From assembly GCA_026417795.1 (NCBI GenBank), contig JAOACP010000010.1, forward strand, positions 1 to 63,086: a DNA stretch of 63,086 nt, written 5' to 3'. Of the stretch, positions 7,937 to 15,741 are shown piece after piece. The stretch is from Thermanaerothrix sp. (GTDB taxonomy: Bacteria; Synergistota; Synergistia; Synergistales; Synergistaceae). The stretch's first letter is position 1. Every line of letters begins with the position of its first letter. A program made the translations under genes and the position numbers. The notes beneath the pieces were generated by a model. That model made no database searches. It had not been told where the DNA came from and was given only the letters and a program-made list of their open reading frames with translations.

Positions 7937-9289
7937 TCACAGGAGCTTCAACAGACCCCTGGCTGCCACCTGCAGCGGGTCCCAAACGGGGGAGAAGGGC
8001 GGGGCGTAGCTTAGGTCCATGTTCACCAGGTCCTCGGCGGTGAGGCCCCCCCTTATGGCGGTGGCGATCACGTCTATGCGCTTTGCCGCCCCCTCCACGC
8101 CGACTATCTGTCCTCCAATTATGGCGCCGTCGTCCTTCCGGGCCGTAAGCTTGACGGTTATGTCCCCGGAACCGGGGTAGTAACCCGCCCTGGTCTCGTC
8201 GGTTATTACGGCGGAAACCGCTTCGATGCCGGCTTCCCGCACCTCCCTTTCCGAAAGGCCGGTCCTTGCCACCTCGTACTTGCATATCTTGCACACCGCG
8301 GTGCCCATGACCCCTTGGAAGAGGTAATCCCTTCCCGCCAGGTTGAGCCCCGCCACCCGGCCCATCTTGTTGGCCGATGTCCCCATGGCCACGTAGAAGG
8401 GCTTGCGGGTTATCATGTGGAAGTTCTGGGCGCAGTCCCCGGCGGCCCAGACCCCCTCCACCGGGGTGCGCATCCTAAGGTCCACCTCTATGGAGTTCCT
8501 GAAGCCCAAGGGTATTCCGGACTTCTGGGCCAGGTCCGAGTTAGGCGCCACCCCGAGCCCCAACACCACCATGTCCGCCTCGATGAACCCCTGGTCGGTC
8601 CAGACCCCCTTAACCCAGCCTCCGTGGTGCTCCACCGACTTCAGGGTCTCGTTGGTCCTGAGCTTCACCCCCACGTCCAAAAGGGCGTCCCCCACCAGCT
8701 TTCCCATGTCCTGGTCTAGGGTTCCCATCACCGCAGTAGCCCGCTCGACCACGGTTACGTCCAGTCCCCTGTGGCAGTTCAACGCCTCCGCCACCTCAAG
8801 CCCGATGTAGCCGCCGCCTATTATCACCGCCTTGCGGGGGTGCCGCTCCTCTATGGCGTTGAGGAGCTCCATGCCGCTGTCCAGGGTGTTGACCCCGAAT
8901 ACGCCGGGGGCGTCTATGCCCTCCACCGAGGGCCTTATGGGCTTGGCCCCGGTGGCTATGAGCAGCTGGTCGTAGGGCTCCCGGTAGGTCCTCCCGGCGT
9001 CCAGCTCCAGCACCTCCACGGTCCTTGTGGTGGTGTCTATATGGGTCACCTCCGACCGGGTCCGCACCTCAATCCCCATGGCGGCGAACCCTTCGGGGGT
9101 CCTGGATATGAGCCTAAGGGGATCCTTTATGAGCCCCCCTACAAGGTATGGGATCCCGCAGGCGGAGTAGGACGTGTAATGCCCCTTTTCGAAGGCCAGG
9201 ATTTCAACATCCCGGTCCAGCCGCCTGAGCTGTGAGGCGGCGCTCATGCCCGCCGCGTCGGCCCCTATTATTACCACCTTTCTTGCCAT
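7937..9289 (-). CDS. CoA-disulfide reductase / NADH oxidase family flavoprotein
   Basis: This pyridine-nucleotide-disulfide oxidoreductase of about 450 residues has an N-terminal FAD motif (VVIIGADAAGMSAASQLRR), a redox-active single cysteine in SYSACGIPYLVGG, an NAD(P)H-binding motif (AVIIGGGYIGLEVAEAL), a second FAD motif (GVWAAGDCA) and a dimerisation domain. The single-cysteine form is typical of CoA-disulfide, polysulfide and NADH:O2 oxidoreductases, which reduce disulfides, S0 or oxygen with NAD(P)H in the cytoplasm. I use ATG 9289, with GTGAAGGA upstream, over GTG 9298. Which electron acceptor is used cannot be decided from sequence. Confidence 0.85.
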   Translation of the reverse strand: MARKVVIIGADAAGMSAASQLRRLDRDVEILAFEKGHYTSYSACGIPYLVGGLIKDPLRLISRTPEGFAAMGIEVRTRSEVTHIDTTTRTVEVLELDAGRTYREPYDQLLIATGAKPIRPSVEGIDAPGVFGVNTLDSGMELLNAIEERHPRKAVIIGGGYIGLEVAEALNCHRGLDVTVVERATAVMGTLDQDMGKLVGDALLDVGVKLRTNETLKSVEHHGGWVKGVWTDQGFIEADMVVLGLGVAPNSDLAQKSGIPLGFRNSIEVDLRMRTPVEGVWAAGDCAQNFHMITRKPFYVAMGTSANKMGRVAGLNLAGRDYLFQGVMGTAVCKICKYEVARTGLSEREVREAGIEAVSAVITDETRAGYYPGSGDITVKLTARKDDGAIIGGQIVGVEGAAKRIDVIATAIRGGLTAEDLVNMDLSYAPPFSPVWDPLQVAARGLLKLL

Positions 9290-9412
9290 GTCCTTCACCC
9301 CCCGGCTGGTTTTTATATTTTAATGGCCCTGAGATTGCGTTGAAATCATTTTACTTGATAACCTGGCGTTGTTAAAATAAGCCCCCCGGAATGGGGTGCT
9401 AAAATCCTCACG

Positions 9413-10345
9413 GTGCCTGTAAGATATGGGGCAATAACAGTAAGGCGGGGGGTGCTGCGGGTGCCCGATTACGCGGTCATAAGCGGGATGGTGGACGGCA
9501 AGAACGAGAGGGGGCAGCGGTTTCTATTCCCCTTCTGCGTGTTAGGGGACTCCAAGCGGATCATATGGGTCAAGGCGGCGGGGGCGTCCACCGACGTGGA
9601 GCTGCCGGACTCCTGGAGGTCCAGGGTTCACCTCATAGAGTCCATGGGAGGGGATGAGCAGTCCTTCGGGGCCTACGGGGCCCTGCAGCTTAAGATGTTC
9701 ATCCAGGACGGCCAGGTTTTTCAGCGGGCCCTGCTTCAGGGTAGCGTGAAGTCCTTTGAACATGAGCTGGTTAGGTTTTCTATGGACCGGCTTGGGCTCA
9801 AGGCGGTGGCGGTGGCCCGTATGGACGAGATATCCGCGGAGGAGGCGTCGGAGGAGCTGGAGGCAGTGGAGGCGAAGAACCGGCGGGATGAAGAGGCTCC
9901 AGCCGCCGGGGAGGAGGAGCCGAAGCTTCGGCCCGATGTCCCCCACCTGGTGGTGCTCACCTGTCAACCGGTGTTGGACCCCGTGGGAGGAATCCCGCTC
10001 CAGGGCCTGAAGGAAGGCGATGAGGTGCTGGCGGCCCTGCCGGAGGACTCGTTCTTCTACGACCTGTTCAAGTCAAAACTGCCGGAATTCGACGGGGTGG
10101 TGTCCGCCAAGGTAATATCGGTGAAGAAGACCGAGACCGGAAGCACACAGGTGGACCTGCACCTCTCCGATGGGCTGGTGGGGATCTTGAGGCTTTCTGG
10201 CAACGTCCGGATAAAGAAGGCGGTTAAGGACGTCAAGGAAGACGTACCGCCGCCTCCCAAGGCCCTGTCACCCTTGGTGATAGCCGGGGCGGGGGCGGTG
10301 CTGGCGGTATTGGCGGGGCTTGCTTACTACATGTTCGTTCGTTAG
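9413..10345 (+). CDS. Tail-anchored protein of unknown function
   Basis: I do not recognise this 310-residue protein. Residues 1-130 look like a compact alpha/beta domain (VRYGAITVRRGVLRVPDYAV). Residues 135-175 are an acidic, Glu/Ala-rich linker. A second domain (about 175-265) contains GIPLQGLKEGDEVLAALP and strands suggesting a beta barrel. The C-terminus has a proline run and one hydrophobic helix (LSPLVIAGAGAVLAVLAGLAYYMF) followed by a single Arg, the topology of a tail-anchored protein facing the cytoplasm. Start is GTG 9413. It overlaps the convergent endonuclease V gene by 4 nt at the stop codons. Confidence 0.75.
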   Translation: MPVRYGAITVRRGVLRVPDYAVISGMVDGKNERGQRFLFPFCVLGDSKRIIWVKAAGASTDVELPDSWRSRVHLIESMGGDEQSFGAYGALQLKMFIQDGQVFQRALLQGSVKSFEHELVRFSMDRLGLKAVAVARMDEISAEEASEELEAVEAKNRRDEEAPAAGEEEPKLRPDVPHLVVLTCQPVLDPVGGIPLQGLKEGDEVLAALPEDSFFYDLFKSKLPEFDGVVSAKVISVKKTETGSTQVDLHLSDGLVGILRLSGNVRIKKAVKDVKEDVPPPPKALSPLVIAGAGAVLAVLAGLAYYMFVR

Positions 10346-10998
10346 CTTGCCTTGCGGGGCCTTAGCTTCGACAGTCCGTCGGCCCTCCTTACGGGCTCCG
10401 GCAGCTTGTAGCCCCGTAGGGCTCCTGTGACCATTTCAAGGGCACCCTCAAGGTCAGTGAGGTGTCCTGGGCTTACGAATATGGGCTTGCAGCCCCTTCG
10501 GCTCCTCAGCGCCCATCCCACCTGCCGGCCTTGATGGATCCAGGGGGAGGTTGAGAGGGGCTCCTCGCCGGGCTCTTCGAAGCTCCCCACCAGGGGCGAC
10601 TTCGACACCCCCACGGAGGGCGTCCCCATCACCACCCCCAGGTGGCTTGCTATCCCAAGCCCCCGGGGGTGGGCTATGCCGCACCCGTCCACCATCACAA
10701 GATCCACCGATCCCTGGAGGGCTTCCAGGGCCTTCTTCATGGGGTCCAGCTCCCGGAAGGACAGAAATCCCGGTACGTAGGGCGCCTCGCAGGGGCCGTC
10801 GAAGGTGGAGGTTTCCAGTTCTTCAAGGTCGGGCCACGACATGAGCACCGCCGCGGCCCTTATGAGACCTCGGGCCTCGGAACAGTCCACCCCGGCCACC
10901 CTTCGTATCTCCCGCCGGAGAGGGCGCAGGACCACCTGCTGAGCCAGCCGGCGCTGGATTTCGGATAGGGTTAAGAAATTAGTTTCAATTCTCTTCAT
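10342..10998 (-). CDS. nfi: Endonuclease V (deoxyinosine endonuclease)
   Basis: Endonuclease V nicks DNA one base 3' of deoxyinosine, a product of adenine deamination. The 218-residue product keeps the catalytic acids: Asp38 in VAGVDCS, Glu83 in YVPGFLSFRE and Asp104 in VMVDGCG. It also has the family block HPRGLGIASHLGV and the VGVSKSPLVG segment. The usual GVDxSY reads GVDCSE here, a small deviation that leaves the metal ligand intact. It is divergent from the BcsB-like gene across a 99-nt spacer. Together with the glycosylase at 262 it suggests attention to base damage at high temperature, but that is inference. Confidence 0.9.
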   Translation of the reverse strand: MKRIETNFLTLSEIQRRLAQQVVLRPLRREIRRVAGVDCSEARGLIRAAAVLMSWPDLEELETSTFDGPCEAPYVPGFLSFRELDPMKKALEALQGSVDLVMVDGCGIAHPRGLGIASHLGVVMGTPSVGVSKSPLVGSFEEPGEEPLSTSPWIHQGRQVGWALRSRRGCKPIFVSPGHLTDLEGALEMVTGALRGYKLPEPVRRADGLSKLRPRKAS

Positions 10999-11002
10999 GC
11001 CG

Positions 11003-11030
11003 TTGCCACCGCCTTTATAGCGGGTATAAT
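11003..11030 (+). promoter_or_regulatory. Sigma-70-type promoter for the BcsB-like gene
   Basis: TTGCCA (11003-11008) is followed after 16 nt by a perfect TATAAT (11025-11030), 68 nt before the ATG of the downstream gene. The strong -10 in an otherwise GC-rich stretch makes this convincing. Confidence 0.7.
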
Positions 11031-11097
11031 AATTTGGTCTTAACAGGTATTTTAATACATCCGGGGGTATTTAGATCCGGCGGGTAGGGGGCTTTTC

Positions 11098-13215
11098 ATG
11101 TTTCGAAGGTTTTTTTCCCTGACGGTGGGCCTTTTGCTGTTCACCGGCATGTTTTTTTCTTCTGCCTGGGGGCAGGAGAGGTGGGTCAGCTCTCCGTCCT
11201 TAGGTCCCGGAGGCCTTGTCATAGGGGGTCCCAAGGGGGAGGCGGAGCTGTCCTTCCCGATTCCCCCCGGGCCTTCTGTGGTTCCTTCGCGGCTTGAGCT
11301 GTCGGTGCGCTGCCCGGAGGGGTCCCTTTCGGGCACCCTTTCGGTGTTTTGGGGGAACGTTATGGTGGGTTCCTACAACCTGGCGCCTGGGGATAACCGC
11401 ATCGTCTTCCCCCTTTCGGGCCTCACGTCCCCGGGGACCAAGGTGTCGGTACGGGTGCTTGTAAGCCTCTCCAAGGGCAATTGGGACGATCCGTCCCAGG
11501 ACGTGGGGGTTCAAATAACCTCAGGCCGTCTGGTCTTGGCCGGGGCTTTCTCCATGCCGAAGAGCGTGTCCCAGTGGCTTGCGTCCCTCAACGACGGGGT
11601 GGCGGTGGTGGTGCCCAACGAGGCCAGGGATGAGGAACTCTCCGCCGGTTTCGCCCTGGTGGGTACCTTGAGCCGCCTTCTGCCAGGAGGAAGGGTGGTG
11701 CTCCTGAAGGCCTCCGAGGAGGTATCGGAGCCCTTTCTCCCAAAGGTTCGCGTTCAGCTGGATGACCAGCAGGCCGAGGGGGTCACATTGGACTCCGGGG
11801 GGGCCAACCTGCTTGTAAACGGGGTATCGAGGCAGTCCCTTAGGGACCTGTGCGCCAAGATCTTCGACCCCACCTTGATGGGCATCATGCAGGGAGCCAC
11901 GGTGACCGGCCTGTCCGAGGCCTCCGATGGAGCCCATGGGGCCTGCTGGAGCTATCGCAGGCTTTCAAGATCGTGGGCCCCGGGGTGGTCCTACGAGCTG
12001 GGGGATCTCTTCTTGTGGGGTGGAGTGGTTGAGGGCCTGTCACTCACCGTGAAGGGGGTGGTGCCCCTTGCGGTCAAGGGTGAGGGGAGCGTTGACCTGT
12101 ACGTCAACGGCCAGCTGGCCTGTTCCGAGAGGCTTGAGGACCGCAACGTGGATGTGATCCTGGACGTTCCCGATTGGGTTAACCTCAAGGTGAAAAACCG
12201 GTTGAAGCTGGTGGTTCGAGGCGCCGCGGGCCCTTCTTCACTGCAGGTTGCGTATGCGAAGGTCTCCTATGGCAAGGCCTACGGAATGCTTGGGGACTTG
12301 GGGGCCCTGATGAAGGACAACGTACCGGTTCTCATCGAACGAAATCTCAAGTGGACCGGGGTTCTTGGAGCCCTTTCCGCCTTTCGGTGGCTTTGTTCCT
12401 TGCTGCCCCCCGGGGTTCCCGTGTTCCCCGACGTTCGGTTTTACCAGGATGAAATGGATGTGCCGGAGGGCTTTTTCGTATCTGTGGGGAGCAGTTTGCC
12501 CAAGGACATGGAGGACAGGCTGAGCGTGTTGTACCAGGACGGTCAGCTGAAGCTTACCCATAGGGACGCGGGGGCCAAGCTTTCCGGCGAGGCCTTTTGG
12601 GTGATGGGTCAGTCCCTCCTGGGGGACGGGGGGCTTGCGGTGCTGGTTCCGTCTCGGATGGAGGCGGTTCAGGGGGCCTTCGACGCCCTGGCCGATTACG
12701 GGTCGAACACGGCTAACCAGGACGGCCACGTGTTCTTCTTCGGCCCCGAGGGCCTCAAGGTGGTTGACCTGGGGCTAGGCAAGCCCTTTGGCTGGAGGAT
12801 GGGGGAGCTGTGGAGGTCCCTTTGGACCCCGGTGGCGAGGATAGCCAAGATAGTAAGCAGCGTCCGCATTCCTTGGCCGGCCTTATGGCACAAACAGGAA
12901 ACCCCGGAAACTCCAGAAATTCCAGAAACTCCTAAAACTAAAACGCCGGCCGCTAATAAGGCACCGGCCGCGGTGGATGCGCCGGACAAGTCGGACGAGA
13001 CTAAAACGCCGGAAACGCCGGATGCCCCTCAAGGGTCTTGGATGCAGCACATGTTGGACAAAGGGACCATGTGGACCCTCCTTGGAGGAGTGGTGGCCCT
13101 GGCGCTTTTTGGGGCCGTTCTTTTGAACCCAGGCATCCTTACAAGACCGTTCAGGAAGAAGGAGAAGCGGCAGTCCACCCTGTTGACCAGAAGAAGGCGG
13201 AGCCGCCGCCGCTAG
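11098..13215 (+). CDS. BcsB-like exported, membrane-anchored envelope protein
   Basis: The 705-residue protein has a signal peptide (LTVGLLLFTGMFFSSAWG), a long extracytoplasmic region of about 600 residues rich in beta strands, a Pro/Thr-rich linker (PETPEIPETPKTKTP), a C-terminal helix (WTLLGGVVALALFGAVLLNP) and a basic cytoplasmic tail (RRRRSRRR). This layout, plus segments like MPKSVSQWLASLNDGVAVVVP followed by an alternating alpha/beta domain, resembles BcsB, the envelope partner of cellulose-type synthases. Similarity is at architecture level, not clear motif identity. It lies back to back with a Wsp-like c-di-GMP operon, which fits a c-di-GMP-controlled exopolysaccharide role. No synthase (BcsA with PilZ) is next to it. 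Confidence 0.5.
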   Translation: MFRRFFSLTVGLLLFTGMFFSSAWGQERWVSSPSLGPGGLVIGGPKGEAELSFPIPPGPSVVPSRLELSVRCPEGSLSGTLSVFWGNVMVGSYNLAPGDNRIVFPLSGLTSPGTKVSVRVLVSLSKGNWDDPSQDVGVQITSGRLVLAGAFSMPKSVSQWLASLNDGVAVVVPNEARDEELSAGFALVGTLSRLLPGGRVVLLKASEEVSEPFLPKVRVQLDDQQAEGVTLDSGGANLLVNGVSRQSLRDLCAKIFDPTLMGIMQGATVTGLSEASDGAHGACWSYRRLSRSWAPGWSYELGDLFLWGGVVEGLSLTVKGVVPLAVKGEGSVDLYVNGQLACSERLEDRNVDVILDVPDWVNLKVKNRLKLVVRGAAGPSSLQVAYAKVSYGKAYGMLGDLGALMKDNVPVLIERNLKWTGVLGALSAFRWLCSLLPPGVPVFPDVRFYQDEMDVPEGFFVSVGSSLPKDMEDRLSVLYQDGQLKLTHRDAGAKLSGEAFWVMGQSLLGDGGLAVLVPSRMEAVQGAFDALADYGSNTANQDGHVFFFGPEGLKVVDLGLGKPFGWRMGELWRSLWTPVARIAKIVSSVRIPWPALWHKQETPETPEIPETPKTKTPAANKAPAAVDAPDKSDETKTPETPDAPQGSWMQHMLDKGTMWTLLGGVVALALFGAVLLNPGILTRPFRKKEKRQSTLLTRRRRSRRR

Positions 13216-13263
13216 ACCGACATTGCGGCGTCGTCCATTGCCTTGCCATGGGGGGAGGGGGTG

Positions 13264-14649
13264 TCATGCGTAAGCCCCTTCCCCCCGGGCCCTCTTCTCC
13301 TCCTTATGCTTGTACATGGCCTTGTCCGCCTCTATCATCATCTCCTCCAGGGTTTTGGAGCCCTCCGGGTGGTCTTGGGATATGCCGTGGCTTACCGATA
13401 TGCTCCCGTGGTTGGCCGTGAGGAGCTCTTCCAGCTGCCCCACCAGCTCCTTGGGATTGAAGCCCTCCTGGTGGATCAGGAAGCAGGCGAACTCGTCGCC
13501 TCCGACGCGTCCTAACACGTCCTGGGACCTGAAGGACTCCATCATGGCCTGGGCCATGGCCTTAAGGAGCTGGTCCCCCGCGTCGTGCCCCAGGGTGTCG
13601 TTCACGTTCTTGAAGCCGTCCAGGTCCATGTATATCAGTGAGACGCACCGGCCCTCCTCCTTGGAGCGCCTTAAAGCCCTTTTGGCCATCTCCAAGAACC
13701 CCCGGCGGTTGTAAATACCCGTGAGGGCGTCGGTTACGGCCTGGGTCTTCAGCTGGTCCCGCAGCGCCACGAGCTCCGTCACGTCCCTTATGACCGCCAT
13801 CCTGCACTGGGACCCGTTCCACATTACCGTGGAGTGCTTGACGTCAAGGATCATTGGGCTGCCGTCCGGAAGGGTAAGCCGCATCTCCCCGGTTGTCTTG
13901 GTTATCAAGGGGAGCAGCTCTTGGGTCCCCGCGGTCTCCATTACGGCTTTGGCGGACATGTTGGAGTAGGCCGCATTACCTGAAAGGTCCAGCACGATCA
14001 CGCCGTCGTCCATTGATTCCAGCACCTGCTGCAGGTTTTGAGACAGGATACGCTTGTCCTCCTCCAGCTGCTCTTGACGGTACAAAAGGTCGTTGAGCTT
14101 CTGGGCGGACTCGGAGGAGGAGTCTATGAGGGAGAAGATCAGGTTCACTATCTGCATCTTCTGGGCGGTTATCTGATGCACCCGTCCGCCGAAGTTGACC
14201 TCCAGGACCACCCTGGCCCTGGCTTCCGGGTTCTCCTCAAGGCGGGCCTGGTTTATGAGGTAGAAGACCTGTTTGAGGATCTGCTCCGGCGAAGAGGGTT
14301 TTACGATGAAGTTGTCAGCCCCCGCCTTCAGGCCGTTTATTACCTCTATGGGATCCGACAGGGCGGTGAGCAGGATCACCGGTATGTCCTTGGTGGCCGG
14401 TGAGGATTTTATCTGCTTTGTAAGCTCAAACCCGTCCATCCTTGGCATCACCACGTCGGATATCACGATGGAGGGTAGCGGATCCATGGCTTTTATGTGG
14501 TCAAGGGCGTCTATTCCGTCCCGGAACCACAGGACGTGGAAGCCCTCCTTCTCCAGTACGCCCTTGAGCCCCCTGCCCTGGGTTGGGCTGTCCTCCACCA
14601 GGACCACAGTGTGGTTGCGGGGATTCAATAAATCGTCCAATATCATCAT
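13264..14649 (-). CDS. Response regulator diguanylate cyclase (REC-PAS-GGDEF), WspR-like
   Basis: The protein has 461 residues: REC domain (1-125; phosphoacceptor Asp65 in VISDVVMPRMDG, Lys in KPSSPEQ), a coiled linker (about 170-210), a PAS-like domain (about 205-300) and a C-terminal GGDEF cyclase (about 300-455) with intact GGDEF (383-387) and an inhibitory RxxD site (Arg374-Asp377). It should make c-di-GMP when phosphorylated and be feedback-inhibited. The frame is open upstream to 14880, but that part overlaps cheB; ATG 14649 has AAAGGA at good spacing. It is the last gene of the chemosensory operon, the position of wspR. The added PAS domain distinguishes it from Pseudomonas WspR. Confidence 0.93.
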   Translation of the reverse strand: MMILDDLLNPRNHTVVLVEDSPTQGRGLKGVLEKEGFHVLWFRDGIDALDHIKAMDPLPSIVISDVVMPRMDGFELTKQIKSSPATKDIPVILLTALSDPIEVINGLKAGADNFIVKPSSPEQILKQVFYLINQARLEENPEARARVVLEVNFGGRVHQITAQKMQIVNLIFSLIDSSSESAQKLNDLLYRQEQLEEDKRILSQNLQQVLESMDDGVIVLDLSGNAAYSNMSAKAVMETAGTQELLPLITKTTGEMRLTLPDGSPMILDVKHSTVMWNGSQCRMAVIRDVTELVALRDQLKTQAVTDALTGIYNRRGFLEMAKRALRRSKEEGRCVSLIYMDLDGFKNVNDTLGHDAGDQLLKAMAQAMMESFRSQDVLGRVGGDEFACFLIHQEGFNPKELVGQLEELLTANHGSISVSHGISQDHPEGSKTLEEMMIEADKAMYKHKEEKRARGEGAYA

Positions 14650-14672
14650 CACCCGTCCTTTCGGCTTGGGGA

Positions 14673-15701
14673 TCAACCTATCAGGTTCCTTAAAAAGCCC
14701 CCCATTTCCGATGGGCTGAGCATCATCTCCGCCGCCCCTATCCGCCAGGCCTCCCCGGGCATTCCCCAAACCACCGAGGATTCTACGTCCTGTACCATGG
14801 TAAGGGCCCCAGCCTCCCTGGCGGCCTTGAGCTCCTGGGCCCCGTCGGACCCCATGCCGGACAGGAGTATGCCGCACCAACCTCCGCCCAGCTCGTTTAC
14901 CAGGGACCTGAAGAGCACCGAAACCGACGGCCTTACCCCGTGCTCCGCCGGGGCCTCGGTTAGCCTTATCCTGCCCTTGTGAAGCTCCATGTGGCGCCCC
15001 GCGGGGGCTGCCAACACCAGGCCATTGGGGGGGACGTCTCCCTCCCGGGCCAGTTTAATTTTATGGCCCGAGGCGTTTTTTATCCACTCCACGTAGCCTT
15101 CGTCGAACCCTTCGCTCATGTGCTGCACCAACAAAACCGGCAGCGGTATGGGGTTGGGAAGGGCTGTGAGTAGCTCCAGCGTGGCCTTGGGGCCGCCGGT
15201 GGAGGCCCCAAGGGCTATCATCTTCAGATTGCGCTTCGCCGTCAGCTCCGAAGCCGCAGGGGCATCGGGCTTCCTTGTGGGTCTTATTTCGGCGCCGTTT
15301 ATTACCGGCATCGCCGTGGAGATGACCCGTCTTGCGAAGTCCTTAGGATCCGTCCCGGGGCTGGGCTTCCCCATGACATCGAAGGCGCCGGCCTCGAAGG
15401 CCTTGAAGGTCAACGCAACTTCCGCCGGCGACCACAGGGAGGATATGACCATCACCGGAACGTCCCAGCGGGACTTTATGCGCCTTATGGCCTCCATGCC
15501 CCCCATGCCGGGCATCTCGATGTCCATGGTCACCAGTTGGAAGTGGCCTTCCGAGAGGTTGAGCACCTCCAACGCCTCCTCGCCGGATTCCGCTAGGGTG
15601 ACTCGATCCACCTCCGGGAGGGAGGATAGTCCCATCCGCATGTATCTTCTGAACGAAAGGGAGTCGTCCACCACCAGCACGTTTATCCCCACCGGTGCCA
15701 T
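14673..15701 (-). CDS. cheB: Chemotaxis response regulator protein-glutamate methylesterase
   Basis: CheB demethylates or deamidates receptor glutamates. About 342 residues: N-terminal REC domain (VLVVDDSLSFRR, TMDIEMPGMGG), linker with Pro/Lys (PTRKPDAP), and the methylesterase domain with catalytic Ser in LGASTGGP, His in LLVQHM and Asp in LSGMGSDGA. AGGAGG lies so close to ATG 15701 that GTG 15692 (MGINVLVVDD) is an alternative start. It corresponds to WspF in the operon and ends 24 nt before the diguanylate cyclase gene. Confidence 0.95.
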   Translation of the reverse strand: MAPVGINVLVVDDSLSFRRYMRMGLSSLPEVDRVTLAESGEEALEVLNLSEGHFQLVTMDIEMPGMGGMEAIRRIKSRWDVPVMVISSLWSPAEVALTFKAFEAGAFDVMGKPSPGTDPKDFARRVISTAMPVINGAEIRPTRKPDAPAASELTAKRNLKMIALGASTGGPKATLELLTALPNPIPLPVLLVQHMSEGFDEGYVEWIKNASGHKIKLAREGDVPPNGLVLAAPAGRHMELHKGRIRLTEAPAEHGVRPSVSVLFRSLVNELGGGWCGILLSGMGSDGAQELKAAREAGALTMVQDVESSVVWGMPGEAWRIGAAEMMLSPSEMGGFLRNLIG

Positions 15702-15741
15702 CACCTCCTGTCAACCTGTCTTCCTTGCCTTTGTGCCCCGG

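Noticed and set aside
12900-13030. ACGCCGGAA/CCAGAAACTCC-like short repeats as a CRISPR or VNTR
   Set aside because: They encode a Pro/Glu/Thr linker of the BcsB-like protein, are short and imperfect, and have no spacer structure.
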